A DNA stretch of 57,164 nt from an uncultured Bacteroidales bacterium (GCA_900317055.1 ONFF01000024.1:1-57164); one strand, 5' to 3'; counted from the stretch's first letter, positions 31,394 to 40,584 are shown. Notes: generated by a model not told the origin, from the letters alone. Made by a program: numbers and translations.

Positions 31394-31780
31394 TTAACGT
31401 TTGCTGAATTGGAACTTCTTACGGGCACCAGGCTGACCGGGTTTCTTACGCTCGACCATACGCGGGTCGCGGCGCATCAAACCTTTAGCCTTCAAGGTGG
31501 GACGATACTCGGGGTTGATCTCGCAGAGGGCGCGGCTGATGGCGAGACGCAAAGCCTCGGCCTGGCCGTTGATGCCACCACCGTCGAGGTTGACCTTGAT
31601 GTCGTATTGGCCGAGGGTCTCGGTCAGCATCATAGGCTGTTCAACCACATAGTGGAGGATGCTCGTCGGGAAGTACTCCTTGTAGTCGCGCTTGTTCACC
31701 GTAATGTTACCACTGCCGGCCTTCATATAGATACGGGCAACGGCGGTCTTTCTTCTACCTAAAGCGTTGATAACTTCCAT
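31394..31780 (-). CDS. rpsI: 30S ribosomal protein S9
   Basis: A 128-residue protein. The N-terminus MEVINALGRRKTAVARIYMK and the C-terminal RDPRMVERKKPGQPGARKKF, ending QFSKR, are typical of S9 (the tail reaches the P-site tRNA). Two bases separate it from rplM. Confidence 0.98.
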   Translation of the reverse strand: MEVINALGRRKTAVARIYMKAGSGNITVNKRDYKEYFPTSILHYVVEQPMMLTETLGQYDIKVNLDGGGINGQAEALRLAISRALCEINPEYRPTLKAKGLMRRDPRMVERKKPGQPGARKKFQFSKR

Positions 31781-31782
31781 GA

Positions 31783-32250
31783 TTACTTGTTGTATTGCTT
31801 ATGAGTGTTGATTGTAAGTTCTTGGGGCTGTTGTGCCTCATGGTTGTGGTTAGGACCTTCGTAAACATAAAGGTTACGGAAGATGGCGTCGCCGAGACGG
31901 TTCTTCGGGAGCATGCCGCGGACGGCGTGTTCGACCACGAAGATGGGCTTACGCTTCAGCTGCTCAGCAACGGTGCGAGTACGCTGGCCACCCGGATAGC
32001 CCGTGTAGCGCATGTAGTACTTCTGGGTCATTTTGTTTCCTGTCAGCACAACTTTCTCTGCATTGATGATGATGACATTATCACCACAATCGCTGTGGGG
32101 AGTAAAGCATGCCTTCCTTTTGCCACGCAGAATCATGGCAACCTCGCTTGCCAAACGGCCGAGGATTTGTCCTTCAGCATCAACCACATACCACTTCTTG
32201 TTGGCATTCTCTTTGTTGACGCTTACTGTCTTGTAACTTAAGTAGTTCAT
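31783..32250 (-). CDS. rplM: 50S ribosomal protein L13
   Basis: A 155-residue protein. WYVVDAEGQILGRLASEVA, then YMRYTGYPGGQR and VEHAVRGMLPKNRLG are L13 signatures. First gene of the rplM-rpsI-rpsB-tsf operon. Confidence 0.98.
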   Translation of the reverse strand: MNYLSYKTVSVNKENANKKWYVVDAEGQILGRLASEVAMILRGKRKACFTPHSDCGDNVIIINAEKVVLTGNKMTQKYYMRYTGYPGGQRTRTVAEQLKRKPIFVVEHAVRGMLPKNRLGDAIFRNLYVYEGPNHNHEAQQPQELTINTHKQYNK

Positions 32251-32305
32251 TTTGTGTTTAATATGTTATCCAATTCTATAAGACACTACCCTATTTTAGG
32301 GCGTG

Positions 32306-32336
32306 CAAAAGTACAACTTTCTTCTTTACGCTCCAA
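32306..32336 (-). promoter_or_regulatory. Promoter of rplM-rpsI-rpsB-tsf
   Basis: Minus strand TTG (32334-32336), a 20-base spacer and TACTTTTG (32306-32313), 55 bases upstream of the rplM start. A second -7-like TACTTTTG lies at about 32414-32421. The intergenic stretch 32251-32581 (331 bases) holds no gene that I can support. Confidence 0.72.
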
Positions 32337-32477
32337 CTTTTTTATGCATTAATTCATGTTCGCCCATAAATCAATGCGTTAGCGCGTTCAGAAGACAGAT
32401 TTTGGATGATTGAACGAGGCCGCAAAAGTACTACTTTTTTGGTTAACCGCACACATTAATGCAACTTTTTCTTTTTT

Positions 32478-32566
32478 AAAACACGAATTGCCATGAATAA
32501 TTCACGAATTTTCATGAAATTAATTTCTGGTCAATTTGTGGATAATTCATGGACATTGGTGTTTTT
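32478..32566. repeat. Iterated ATTCATGAATT-type repeat region
   Basis: Words such as CACGAATT, CATGAATAATTC, CACGAATTTTCATG and AATTCATGG recur in both orientations, so the segment can fold on itself. It lies in the gap between rplM and the downstream end of the TonB-receptor-like gene. Confidence 0.45.
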
Positions 32567-32581
32567 TATATAAATATAATC

Positions 32582-35206
32582 TCAAAAACGGAATCTTACC
32601 GAGGCGAGCACTTCCATCGGGCGAAGGGTATAGACAGTTTCTTGAACTGAAAAGGGCCCTGAATAATAGGAAACATATTTCTTACTATTGAAGATGTTGT
32701 TCCAACGCACCTCAAAATCAAGTTTGGGCTTTTTTATGGAAAACTCATAGCTGGCATCCACAAAAAGATAAGGCTGCCCTTGGTGACGATAGTATTCCGC
32801 TGTGAGACTTACAATTTGGTTGTTCTTCAAGAAAGCGAAAGCCTTGCTGAAATGCCGCCAATAGGTGATGCTGCTGCGCTTTTGCGCATCAATAAAGGAA
32901 TACAACTTGTTGTAGTTAAGCGAATAATCAACATTAAGCCATTCTGTAACCTTGAACATCACCGAGGGAGACAAGCTGTAAGATAAGGCTTCCGTGTTCA
33001 TTAATGCGCCATTGACCAAAGCAACGCCACGCGAATCCAAAAGGTTGCCTTTCAAGCCTATGGACATGCGGATAGGTGAAAAGTATTTTTTGACACTACC
33101 GTTCAAGGTTTGGTAGAAACGATTGTTGGGCATGACCACAACCTGCAAAGTAGTGAGGCCTCCCTCCCCCACCTCGTAGCGATACATGTTCTCGGAATGG
33201 ATAAGTCCGAGTCCGTAATGCAAATCGGCATTCAAGGAAATGAAAGGTTCCTTGAATTGTGCGCCCACGCTACCCGACAGAGTATGTGACAAAGAGAGCG
33301 GTGCCTTCCGTAACACCAAGTCCTGATAGTCGGTGATAAGATAACCATCAAGCCATGTGTCGTAGTTTTCAATACTATGGCTCATTCGCATCGAAGCATT
33401 AAGTGTCCAAAAGTTGCCAAGCTTCAAACGGCTCCAAAGGGTAGGATTGAAAAGCAACTTGGTCAATCGGTCGCCATCATTTTCGCTCTGCACTGTGACG
33501 GATTGCAAACTCAACGGCAAGTCCAAGCCTGCGGTAAGGCGTTTACGCTGGTATTCCACACTAGCATTGAGATAGGGCTTCAGCTGACGGCGGTGCACCT
33601 TCATATCGGGAGCAATTGGGTTTTGCCAATCCGTTTCACCGTCGGAAAGGGCCAAATGCGAATGGATTTGCCGCTCCACAAATAGGAATCCCATCTTTGG
33701 CCGAATGGTGAACCTGCCTGCCGTGAAAATGGCGCAGGCGGCATGGTCGGCGAAATATTGACGGGTATTTAGTTCTTGGATGGTTTTGGCGTAAGCGAGG
33801 CTATCGTTAAGCAAGTTGCCAAACTGCCCCGGCTCTACCTCAAGACGATGTGGCGTTTGTCCATAACCTATATAAGAGGTGAAATCCAAAAGATGTTTCC
33901 CCACAGGAATGATGAGGCGTAAGTCATTGTCAATGGATAAAGCTGGTGTTTCCAATGTTTGTCTTACTAGTAACCCATTGTTCACATCAAAGCCAAAAGC
34001 CTTATCCCAAGCGGTAGAGAAATTGAGCTTATTGTCCAAATAATAGACTTTGTCGTTGCGGTTGAGCGTAATGGTGCCAAAAAGCTGGTTGTCACGGAAT
34101 CGGTTGTCAATCTGCTCAGCATACGCCAATGTGTCTGCTGCGAGATAAAGTGTGTTGCTTTGTCTGGCCGACTGCTTCCGCAAGTCGTTGAGGTAATAGA
34201 GATTGACGCGTAAAGTAGTGTTTTCGCTGACGGGAAACAATGTGTTCAGGTTGCCAAGATGCGTTTGGTTGTCCAAATAGCGGTTGGTGCTGAAAAGTGG
34301 TGTGGCAGCCTGCTTGACACTCAATTCCTCACCCAATTTAGCAGGTCGCTCACCTTGCAGGTTTTCCATAGTAAGCATTCTACTATACAATGTGAGATCA
34401 TCACCAGTGTTATTTGAGCGATAGGCTGCCAGCATCTGCACCTTGCCCGAAAACAACATGGGTGTAAGGTTGACGTTCCAAAGGAAAGGCCATGCTCCGA
34501 GCCCGACTTTGGCCGTGCCAGTGAGGGCAACATCCTTGGCCAGTTTGATATTGATGGAAGCCTGTTCAGAATCGACTTTATCCTCCAGCATCTTAACGGG
34601 CTGGTGGTTTTCGTACACCTCCACCGACGACACCGACTGGTGCGGCAGGTTCTTGCTGACCGCCGCGTAGTTGCCGCCCATTAGATCCATGCCTTCAACA
34701 TAGAACTTTTGTATCGGCAGACCTTGGTAGGTGATTTTGCCGTCGTCGGCCACCTCGATGCCAGGCATCCGTTTCAGAACATCCTCGATACTCTTGTCCT
34801 GCTTTTGCACAAACGAGCCTACGATATATTCTAAGGTGTCGCCTTTTTGCTCAATGCTGCGAGCGCGCACGGTGACACCTTTCAGTTCCTGAGTTTCCTC
34901 ACGAAGTATGAAATCAACCGTCTGGGTGCGATTTGCGATGCGTTTGGTCTGTTTCTCGAAAAAGAGCGACGAAGTGACCACATCAAGGCTATCGGCTTCA
35001 GCGCTGACGCTGATTTTATAGTTCCCGTCATTTTCGGTTCCAGCGTATGCTACAATAATACGGCTACCTGCTTTGTAGGCCAGCACCTTGATGTTGGGCA
35101 GAGGTTCTCCTTCGGTGTCCTTCACGTAGCCAGTGAGCACAGTTTGAGCAGACAAAAAATGACCAAACAGCAATAACAGAGCAATATGGAGCAACCTAAA
35201 CCTCAT
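32582..35206 (-). CDS. TonB-dependent-receptor-like outer membrane protein
   Basis: An 874-residue protein. Signal MRFRLLHIALLLLFGHFLSAQ. Residues about 22-100 are a carboxypeptidase-regulatory-like domain (VLTGYVKDTEGEPLPNIKVL). A plug-like region follows (about 110-230; IEDVLKRMPGIEVADDGKI, GMDLMGGNYAAV). The rest is an outer-membrane beta barrel with alternating strands that ends EVLASVRFRF with the terminal Phe needed for barrel assembly. It is probably an importer or surface receptor. Its ATG overlaps the stop of the GLPGLI gene by four bases, so the pair is translationally coupled; GLPGLI proteins often stand next to such receptors. Confidence 0.88.
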   Translation of the reverse strand: MRFRLLHIALLLLFGHFLSAQTVLTGYVKDTEGEPLPNIKVLAYKAGSRIIVAYAGTENDGNYKISVSAEADSLDVVTSSLFFEKQTKRIANRTQTVDFILREETQELKGVTVRARSIEQKGDTLEYIVGSFVQKQDKSIEDVLKRMPGIEVADDGKITYQGLPIQKFYVEGMDLMGGNYAAVSKNLPHQSVSSVEVYENHQPVKMLEDKVDSEQASINIKLAKDVALTGTAKVGLGAWPFLWNVNLTPMLFSGKVQMLAAYRSNNTGDDLTLYSRMLTMENLQGERPAKLGEELSVKQAATPLFSTNRYLDNQTHLGNLNTLFPVSENTTLRVNLYYLNDLRKQSARQSNTLYLAADTLAYAEQIDNRFRDNQLFGTITLNRNDKVYYLDNKLNFSTAWDKAFGFDVNNGLLVRQTLETPALSIDNDLRLIIPVGKHLLDFTSYIGYGQTPHRLEVEPGQFGNLLNDSLAYAKTIQELNTRQYFADHAACAIFTAGRFTIRPKMGFLFVERQIHSHLALSDGETDWQNPIAPDMKVHRRQLKPYLNASVEYQRKRLTAGLDLPLSLQSVTVQSENDGDRLTKLLFNPTLWSRLKLGNFWTLNASMRMSHSIENYDTWLDGYLITDYQDLVLRKAPLSLSHTLSGSVGAQFKEPFISLNADLHYGLGLIHSENMYRYEVGEGGLTTLQVVVMPNNRFYQTLNGSVKKYFSPIRMSIGLKGNLLDSRGVALVNGALMNTEALSYSLSPSVMFKVTEWLNVDYSLNYNKLYSFIDAQKRSSITYWRHFSKAFAFLKNNQIVSLTAEYYRHQGQPYLFVDASYEFSIKKPKLDFEVRWNNIFNSKKYVSYYSGPFSVQETVYTLRPMEVLASVRFRF

Positions 35207-36039
35207 TTTCTATCCAATTCGATGGGGTTGTTTTTCGTTGCAGCGTATTTATAGAGTTTTGCTTGCACATCATTATTGTTCCCGCCAGTAGCAACAATGT
35301 TAGGCAAAGCGTTTTCTATAATATTTGCCATGTAGTCATCGTAAGCCTTAAAATAAGCTTTTTTTGTGGTTCTCACATATTCCACATTCTCCCAAATGAT
35401 AGGAGTCTCTTCTGGAATCTCAGCCGAGACCATCTCAAAACAATAATGTTCCTGTGTGTCAACAATCCGAACGATAAGTCCAGGCAAACCGCAAAACATA
35501 TATGGACCGTCGTTGTAAGGCAATTCAGGTGCGAACCAGGCAGCCCATGTGCGACCACCGTAATCGCAAACTGCCTTTTGGGTAAAATGTCCATTGATAG
35601 TAGCTGTGTCCTCAGTAAATTCCCAAATCATGCAAGGATAATCTTCCTCATACAGAAAAGTTCCAGTCATCAGCACTCGGTCTATCATAGTGACTTTGCC
35701 TACAGGATAGTTTTTGAAAATCTTGAACTGATAACGAGAAATATCATCCGATTTTACATGGATTACTGTTTCAAAAATGCCTTTTCTCCATTTTTCCCTC
35801 ATATCATTCAAGCTTCTATATGCATTATAGCTTTGGAAAAAACTAATCTCATCGCCAATGAGCAGCAGCATCCGCTCCTTCTTGGCGCGGTCCATGTGAT
35901 TAGTGTCTTCGCGGTAAGTGAGTTCATACATCACCATAAGGCGGGCTTGGCAAAGCGTGTCAAGGTCTTCGCTCCATTGCGCCCGAAGCGGCAATGCCAA
36001 GACGAGAAAGACCGATAAAGAAAGGAGTCTTGTTTTCAT
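35203..36039 (-). CDS. GLPGLI family protein
   Basis: A 278-residue protein. The signal MKTRLLSLSVFLVLALPLRA precedes QWSEDLD. The family-naming motif GLPGLI is at residues 184-189 in YMFCGLPGLIVRIVDTQ, and the C-terminal segment IELDRK is also usual. The function of the family is not known; members are exported and lie beside TonB-receptor-like genes, as here (ATGA overlap). Confidence 0.9.
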   Translation of the reverse strand: MKTRLLSLSVFLVLALPLRAQWSEDLDTLCQARLMVMYELTYREDTNHMDRAKKERMLLLIGDEISFFQSYNAYRSLNDMREKWRKGIFETVIHVKSDDISRYQFKIFKNYPVGKVTMIDRVLMTGTFLYEEDYPCMIWEFTEDTATINGHFTQKAVCDYGGRTWAAWFAPELPYNDGPYMFCGLPGLIVRIVDTQEHYCFEMVSAEIPEETPIIWENVEYVRTTKKAYFKAYDDYMANIIENALPNIVATGGNNNDVQAKLYKYAATKNNPIELDRK

Positions 36040-36066
36040 GTTTCAGTTAGTTTATAATTAACGCTG

Positions 36067-36074
36067 CAAATATA
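36067..36074 (-). promoter_or_regulatory. -7 element for the GLPGLI gene
   Basis: Minus strand TATATTTG, 27 bases before the start codon, divergent to the gldA-like promoter. Confidence 0.45.
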
Positions 36075-36123
36075 AAAACTATTTTTTTAATTACATCATA
36101 ATTCTTCTAGTTTTTATCGCTTT

Positions 36124-36154
36124 TTTGTCCATTCCCGCAAAATTCCTAACTTTG
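36124..36154 (+). promoter_or_regulatory. Promoter of the gldA-like gene
   Basis: TTTG (36124-36127), a 19-base spacer and TAACTTTG (36147-36154), 20 bases before the ATG. This is the clearest match to the Bacteroidota -33/-7 consensus in the window. Confidence 0.78.
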
Positions 36155-36174
36155 CAGCCTCAAATCTAAAGCAA

Positions 36175-37083
36175 ATGTCCATCTCAATCAACCATATCAC
36201 CAAGCAATACGGCGAACAACTCGCCCTCAATGATGTGACACTCACTATTAATAAAGGTATCGTCGGTCTGCTCGGCCCCAACGGCGCGGGCAAGTCGACG
36301 CTGATGAAGATCATCACCTGCTTCATCCCGCCCACCTCGGGCACGGTGAGCGTGGAAGGACACGACGTCATGGACGACCCAATGGCCGTCAAGCGTATTG
36401 TAGGCTACCTGCCAGAACACAACCCGTTGTATCTTGACATGTATGTGCGCGAATACCTTGAGTTTGTGGCAGGCGTGCACCAACTGAAAGGCGAAGCTGC
36501 CCACAAGCGCATTGAGGCGATGATTGACGAGACAGGACTCGGCCTTGAGGCACACAAGAAAATCGGGGCTTTATCGAAGGGCTACCGTCAACGTGTCGGC
36601 CTTGCACAAGCCATGATGCATGACCCGCAGGTGCTCATCCTCGACGAGCCAACCTCCGGCCTCGACCCCAACCAGCTCATCGATATCCGCAACCTCATCT
36701 CCAGCCTCGGCAAAGAAAAGACTGTGCTGCTCAGCACCCACATCATGCAGGAGGTTGAAGCCATCTGTGAACGCGCCATTATTATTAATAAAGGTGTGGT
36801 GGTGGCCGACGACAAGATAGAAAACCTGAAACAGGACAACACCATGAGCAACGTGGTCATCGTGGAGTTCGAGAGCGAGGTAAGCGAAGACCTGCTCCAA
36901 AGCATCCCACAAGTTGGCCGCGTGCAACGCGTAAAAGAGAACCATTGGATCCTTGAACCGCAGGGCGACACCGACATCCGCGCCAACTTGATGAAATGGT
37001 CGGTAGACCGCGGCCTCATTATCAAGACTTTGCAAAAAGAAGACTTGAGCATTGAGGAGGCGTTCCAGAAGCTTACAAAATAA
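36175..37083 (+). CDS. gldA: ABC transporter ATPase, GldA-like
   Basis: A 302-residue ATPase. Walker A GPNGAGKST at residues 34-42, signature LSKGYRQRVGLAQA, Walker B VLILDEPTSGLDPNQ and switch His in STHIMQEVEA. The length, the GYLPEHNPLYLDMYVREYLEF segment and the C-terminal IEEAFQKLTK match GldA, the ATPase of the gliding-linked GldAFG exporter of Bacteroidota. The permease genes gldF and gldG are not in the window, so it could also be a GldA-like ATPase of another exporter. Confidence 0.85.
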   Translation: MSISINHITKQYGEQLALNDVTLTINKGIVGLLGPNGAGKSTLMKIITCFIPPTSGTVSVEGHDVMDDPMAVKRIVGYLPEHNPLYLDMYVREYLEFVAGVHQLKGEAAHKRIEAMIDETGLGLEAHKKIGALSKGYRQRVGLAQAMMHDPQVLILDEPTSGLDPNQLIDIRNLISSLGKEKTVLLSTHIMQEVEAICERAIIINKGVVVADDKIENLKQDNTMSNVVIVEFESEVSEDLLQSIPQVGRVQRVKENHWILEPQGDTDIRANLMKWSVDRGLIIKTLQKEDLSIEEAFQKLTK

Positions 37084-37156
37084 TGCTGAATGTAGAATGC
37101 TAATGCTAAATGCAGAACGCAAAAATAATTCAGCATTCCTCATTCAGCATTCATAT
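37084..37156. repeat. Iterated-word hairpin (GAATGCT / AGCATTC)
   Basis: The left part has AATGCTGAATGTAGAATGCTA and the right part has ATTCAGCATTCCTCATTCAG, complementary words in several registers. It starts at the gldA stop codon and ends before the metK promoter. Confidence 0.6.
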
Positions 37157-37164
37157 TTTATTTG

Positions 37165-37172
37165 TACCTTTG
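37165..37172 (+). promoter_or_regulatory. -7 element for metK
   Basis: TACCTTTG, with a leader of about 150 bases to the start codon at 37329. The leader holds one copy of a dispersed repeat at 37245-37270. I saw no SAM riboswitch. Confidence 0.6.
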
Positions 37173-37244
37173 CAGCCGCTTACGTGGAAAGATTTGATTT
37201 GATTGCAACCACAAGAAAAAATGCTAAAACAATGCTTTTTCCTT

Positions 37245-37270
37245 GGGTTCCTGAGCCTGTCGAAGGACCC
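37245..37270. repeat. Dispersed CCTGAGCCTGTCGAAGG repeat in metK leader
   Basis: Core CCTGAGCCTGTCGAAGGACC; the same core occurs at 6542, 39832 and 41030. It lies in the transcribed leader of metK, where it may fold with its GGGT/ACCC ends. Confidence 0.65.
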
Positions 37271-37328
37271 TTTCAGTCAACAACTTCCCACACAAATTTC
37301 TTATTAACTAACTAATAAACAATTTGTT

Positions 37329-38600
37329 ATGGGTTACTATTTCACATCAGAATCCGTCTCTGAAGGTCATCCCGACAAGGTATGTGACCAGATTTCGGAT
37401 GCCGTATTGGACGAGATTCTCCGTTATGACCCCACCTCCAAGGTGGCTTGCGAGACTTTAGTCACCACTGGTTTGGTGGTCGTTGCCGGCGAAATTCGCA
37501 CCAACGCTTATGTCGAAATCCAAGACATTGCCCGCCGCGTCATCGATCGCATCGGCTACAACAAGTCAGAATACCAGTTTGACGCACAGTCGTGCGGTGT
37601 ACTCTCTGCCCTTCACGGACAGTCGAACGACATCTTCCAAGGTGTCAAGCGCGAGGCTGACGAAAACCAAGGCGCTGGCGACCAAGGCATGATGTTCGGC
37701 TTCGCCTGCAAGGAGACTGAGAACTACATGCCCCTCACCATCGACCTTTCACACCTATTGCTGCAAGAACTGGCCAAAATCCGCCGTGAAGGCAAGAAAA
37801 TGACCTACCTCCGCCCCGACGCCAAATCGCAAGTGACGGTGGAATACGGCAAAGGCTGGGAACCTTTGCGCATCGATACCATTGTCATCAGCACGCAACA
37901 TGACGAGTTCGCTGACGACGAGACCATGCAAAGGAAAATAGAGGCTGACATGCGCGAAATCCTCATCCCGAGAGTGAAGGAACAACTGCCCGAACGCGTG
38001 AAGAAACTCTTCGGCAACGATATGAAGCTTTATGTGAATCCCACGGGTAAGTTCGTCATCGGAGGCCCCCACGGCGACACAGGCGTGACGGGCCGCAAAA
38101 TCATCGTCGACACCTACGGTGGTCGCGGTGCCCACGGTGGTGGTGCCTTCTCGGGCAAGGACAGCTCGAAGGTGGACCGCTCGGCCGCTTATGCCGCACG
38201 CCACATCGCCAAGAATCTAGTGGCCGCCGGCGTATGTGACCAAGCCTTGGTGCAGATTGCCTACGCCATTGGCAAGGCTGAGCCGGTGGGCTTCTACATT
38301 AACACTGAAGGCACCTCGCACATCAAGATGAGTGACTCCGAGATTGCCCTCAAAGTAAGAGAACTGGTCGACTTGAGGCCATACTTCATCGTGAAACGTT
38401 TCGGCCTTACCAACCCCATCTTTGAGGAGACGGCTTCCTATGGCCACTTCGGTCGCCAGCCCGAGACCCGCAAAGTTGAGGTTTATTACGAAGACAAAGA
38501 CACCTTCCGCGAAGGCGAACACATTTACAAGGAAGTGGAGCTTTTCGGTTGGGAACGACTCGATTTGGTGGACAAACTGAAAGCGGCCTTCGGCTGCTGA
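37329..38600 (+). CDS. metK: S-adenosylmethionine synthase
   Basis: A 423-residue protein. The N-terminus [20 protein letters not shown], the ATP-binding [12 protein letters not shown] and the loop [19 protein letters not shown] are signatures of MetK. It makes SAM from ATP and methionine in the cytoplasm. Codon use is rich in C-ending codons, unlike that of the secreted-protein island. A perfect hairpin terminator follows. Confidence 0.98.
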   Translation: MGYYFTSESVSEGHPDKVCDQISDAVLDEILRYDPTSKVACETLVTTGLVVVAGEIRTNAYVEIQDIARRVIDRIGYNKSEYQFDAQSCGVLSALHGQSNDIFQGVKREADENQGAGDQGMMFGFACKETENYMPLTIDLSHLLLQELAKIRREGKKMTYLRPDAKSQVTVEYGKGWEPLRIDTIVISTQHDEFADDETMQRKIEADMREILIPRVKEQLPERVKKLFGNDMKLYVNPTGKFVIGGPHGDTGVTGRKIIVDTYGGRGAHGGGAFSGKDSSKVDRSAAYAARHIAKNLVAAGVCDQALVQIAYAIGKAEPVGFYINTEGTSHIKMSDSEIALKVRELVDLRPYFIVKRFGLTNPIFEETASYGHFGRQPETRKVEVYYEDKDTFREGEHIYKEVELFGWERLDLVDKLKAAFGC

Positions 38601-38602
38601 AC

Positions 38603-38640
38603 AACGAAAAAAGCCTGCGAGTACGCAGGCTTTTTTCGTT
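38603..38640. terminator. Bidirectional terminator between metK and 38656 gene
   Basis: A perfect 17-bp stem around AGTA: GCCTGCG and CGCAGGC extended by AACGAAAAAA and TTTTTTCGTT. It has a T-run on both strands, so it serves both convergent genes. Confidence 0.9.
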
Positions 38641-38655
38641 TCACTTCAAGAAGGT

Positions 38656-39201
38656 TTAGAAATCGCTGTCTTCAACAACATCCATCTGCGATGTCACAAA
38701 AAGCTCCATAATCTCTTCTGGCGTCATGCCGAGATATTCAATGGATTTCTTAGCGTCTTCAACAAGACCGCTTTCAGGATATTCATCTATCAACCTCTGA
38801 AACATGACATGCGCCTGAGCTGTGTCGTTGAGCTGGTCATTGTAGACAAAAGAGCCCAAAGTCAACAGCGTTTGGGGAGCCCATTTCGACTGAGGATATT
38901 GTTCCAAAAGCTGATTGCCAATCTCGATGCTCTTTTTCGAATCTTTCAGCATCAAATTGATTTCCATGGCATGAAAGAGCCACTTGACGGCAGCAGTGTC
39001 GCCAGGGTTTTGTTTGACGAACTGGCAATATTTTTCTGCCACCTTAGGTGCTTCCTTTTCGTTCAGTGTACCATTTTCATTGAACAAGACAGCTTGTGCC
39101 TCTTTCAATTCTTCTACAGTGATCTTCTTTGCGTTTCCGCTGCATGCCAACATACCCAATGCAAGCAAGGCAAAAACCATCGTTTTCAATGTTTTCTTCA
39201 T
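38656..39201 (-). CDS. TPR-like lipoprotein
   Basis: I place the start at 39201 (181 residues), where MKKTLKTMVFALLALGMLAC begins, giving a lipoprotein Cys at residue 20. An ATG seven codons upstream overlaps the def stop codon (TAATG) and is a possible coupled start. The mature part is helical with repeat-like segments (KNPGDTAAVKWLFHAMEIN; LLEQYPQSKWAPQTLLTLG; LIDEYPESGLVEDAKKSIE) that resemble TPR units of the outer-membrane YfiO/BamD group, although it is shorter than BamD. It follows def. Confidence 0.78.
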   Translation of the reverse strand: MKKTLKTMVFALLALGMLACSGNAKKITVEELKEAQAVLFNENGTLNEKEAPKVAEKYCQFVKQNPGDTAAVKWLFHAMEINLMLKDSKKSIEIGNQLLEQYPQSKWAPQTLLTLGSFVYNDQLNDTAQAHVMFQRLIDEYPESGLVEDAKKSIEYLGMTPEEIMELFVTSQMDVVEDSDF

Positions 39202-39221
39202 GATATTCAAGTTTTTAATCA

Positions 39222-39791
39222 TTATCTATGTCTCTTCTTATGCGGGAAAATCATACGATAGTCCACATCGCATTTTCCCTCAGAGATGGCACGCAACTTG
39301 CCTTGTAGCAAGGTCTTGCGCAGCGGGGCGATGCGATCCACATGAACATGGCCTTCCAGATGATCGTACTCATGTTGGATAATGCGAGCGCGGATGCCTT
39401 CAAACACCTCTTCATGCTCTTGGAAGTTCTCATCAAGGTATTTCAAGCGAATCTTTTCGGGACGCATCACCTCTTCATAGATGTTAGGCAAGCTGAGGCA
39501 GCCTTCCTTGAAAGGTACCTCTTCGCCAAAGGTCTCCAAGAGTTCAGCATTAATGAACACTTGCTTGAAATCCTTTGCATCCGGATAGTCGGGATAGAAG
39601 GGATTGCCATCAACGATAAACAATCGGATGGACTTGTTGACTTGCGGGGCGGCCAAACCGACACCTTCGGAATGGGTCAAAGTCTCCCACATGTCATTCA
39701 TCAGCGTGTCCAATTCAGGATAATCGGGGGTAATGGGTTGGGCGATGGCTTTCAGCGTGGGGTGACCGTATGCTACTATCGGTAATATCAT
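39222..39791 (-). CDS. def: Peptide deformylase
   Basis: A 189-residue enzyme that removes the formyl group from nascent proteins. All three motifs are present: GVGLAAPQ (43-50), EGCLSLP (96-102, Cys98 as metal ligand) and HEYDH (140-144, two His ligands and the catalytic Glu). Confidence 0.97.
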   Translation of the reverse strand: MILPIVAYGHPTLKAIAQPITPDYPELDTLMNDMWETLTHSEGVGLAAPQVNKSIRLFIVDGNPFYPDYPDAKDFKQVFINAELLETFGEEVPFKEGCLSLPNIYEEVMRPEKIRLKYLDENFQEHEEVFEGIRARIIQHEYDHLEGHVHVDRIAPLRKTLLQGKLRAISEGKCDVDYRMIFPHKKRHR

Positions 39792-39830
39792 TTCAGTTGT
39801 CAGTTATCAGTTGTTCAGTTAATCAGTTAT
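39786..39830. repeat. Iterated CAGTTAT/CAGTTGT word array
   Basis: Words CAGTTGT, CAGTTATCAGTT, GTTCAGTTAATCAGTTAT in direct order, just upstream of def. No long complementary arm is seen here, so this is the direct-repeat form of the same architecture. Confidence 0.5.
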
Positions 39831-39831
39831 T

Positions 39832-39880
39832 GGCCCTTCGACGGGCTCAGGGACCAAGGTCGTTGAGCCTGTCGAAACGC
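39832..39880. repeat. Complete dispersed palindromic element (two arms)
   Basis: Arm one CCCTTCGACGGGCTCAGGG and arm two GGTCGTTGAGCCTGTCGAAA are inverted copies of one word, with a two-base centre. This is the full form; single arms lie at 37245 and 41030 and a head-to-tail pair at 6542. It lies in the 96-base gap between ruvX and def. Confidence 0.7.
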
Positions 39881-39887
39881 CGAATTA

Positions 39888-40304
39888 TCATGGTTTTATA
39901 GAACTCATATACGATTGCAGGATGATGGTGGCGGCAATGGTGTCGACAAGTTCCTTGTCCTGACGGCGCGATTTGCTGAGACCCGCATCAATCATGGTCT
40001 GATGTGCCATTACCGAAGTGAAACGCTCGTCATAACGGACGATTTTCATGTCAGGAAGCAGCTTTTTCATTCGGTTGACAATGGGCTCAATGTATTTCGA
40101 GCAGTCGGAAGGATTGTTCTTCATGTCCTTGGGCTCGCCGATAACGATTTGCTCCACCTCTTCTGTCTTCACATAATCCAGCACAAAGTCGATGAGTTTA
40201 TGCGACTCCACGGTCGTCAACCCATTGGCGATAATCTGCAAAGGGTCGGTGACGGCGATGCCACTGCGTTTTCTGCCCAAGTCGATAGCCATTATCCTTG
40301 CCAT
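39888..40304 (-). CDS. ruvX: RuvX/YqgF-type putative pre-16S rRNA nuclease
   Basis: A 138-residue protein with the RNase H-like fold. MAIDLGRKRSGIAVTDP has the first Asp, IVIGEPKDM the second strand, VRYDERFTSVMA the Glu, and DTIAATIILQSYM the last Asp. It acts in rRNA maturation in E. coli; the older name is Holliday junction resolvase-like protein. A -7 element lies at 40324-40331. Confidence 0.93.
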   Translation of the reverse strand: MARIMAIDLGRKRSGIAVTDPLQIIANGLTTVESHKLIDFVLDYVKTEEVEQIVIGEPKDMKNNPSDCSKYIEPIVNRMKKLLPDMKIVRYDERFTSVMAHQTMIDAGLSKSRRQDKELVDTIAATIILQSYMSSIKP

Positions 40305-40323
40305 ATCCTTATTATTCGCGGTG

Positions 40324-40331
40324 CAAAATTA
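40324..40331 (-). promoter_or_regulatory. -7 element for ruvX
   Basis: Minus strand TAATTTTG, 19 bases before the start codon. Confidence 0.5.
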
Positions 40332-40364
40332 CATATTTTTTATTTCCCGAGCGATGCAAGGAAA

Positions 40365-40394
40365 ACAAAAAAAAGAGGCTCTTGCGAACCTCTT
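40365..40394 (-). terminator. Terminator after tRNA-His
   Basis: Minus strand AAGAGG and CCTCTT arms flank a ten-base loop and are followed by a run of T. It ends the tRNA-His transcript before ruvX. Confidence 0.6.
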
Positions 40395-40402
40395 CTTCTC
40401 AG

Positions 40403-40477
40403 GGTGGAATGTGGGATTCGAACCCACGACCCACGGAACCACAATCCGGTACTCTAACCAGCTGAGCTAAATCCACC
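40403..40477 (-). tRNA. tRNA-His (anticodon GTG)
   Basis: The minus strand starts GGTGGATTTAGCTCAGCTGG; the anticodon loop TTGTGGT gives GTG; the T arm reads GTGGGTTCGAATCCCAC. The extra 5' G pairs with C73, as is diagnostic of tRNA-His. One U-U mismatch lies in the acceptor stem. CCA is not encoded. Confidence 0.95.
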
Positions 40478-40584
40478 ATCTGATTTGCGGGTGCAAAAAT
40501 ACAACATTTTTCCGAAACGGCGATGCTTTTTAGGCAAATTTTTCATTTTTTTCTTTTTTGACTCTAAATCAAGGGGGATTTGCG

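Noticed and set aside
37173-37328. Possible SAM riboswitch in the metK leader
   Set aside because: I could not find the conserved core or pairing of any known SAM-binding class; the leader instead holds a dispersed repeat.
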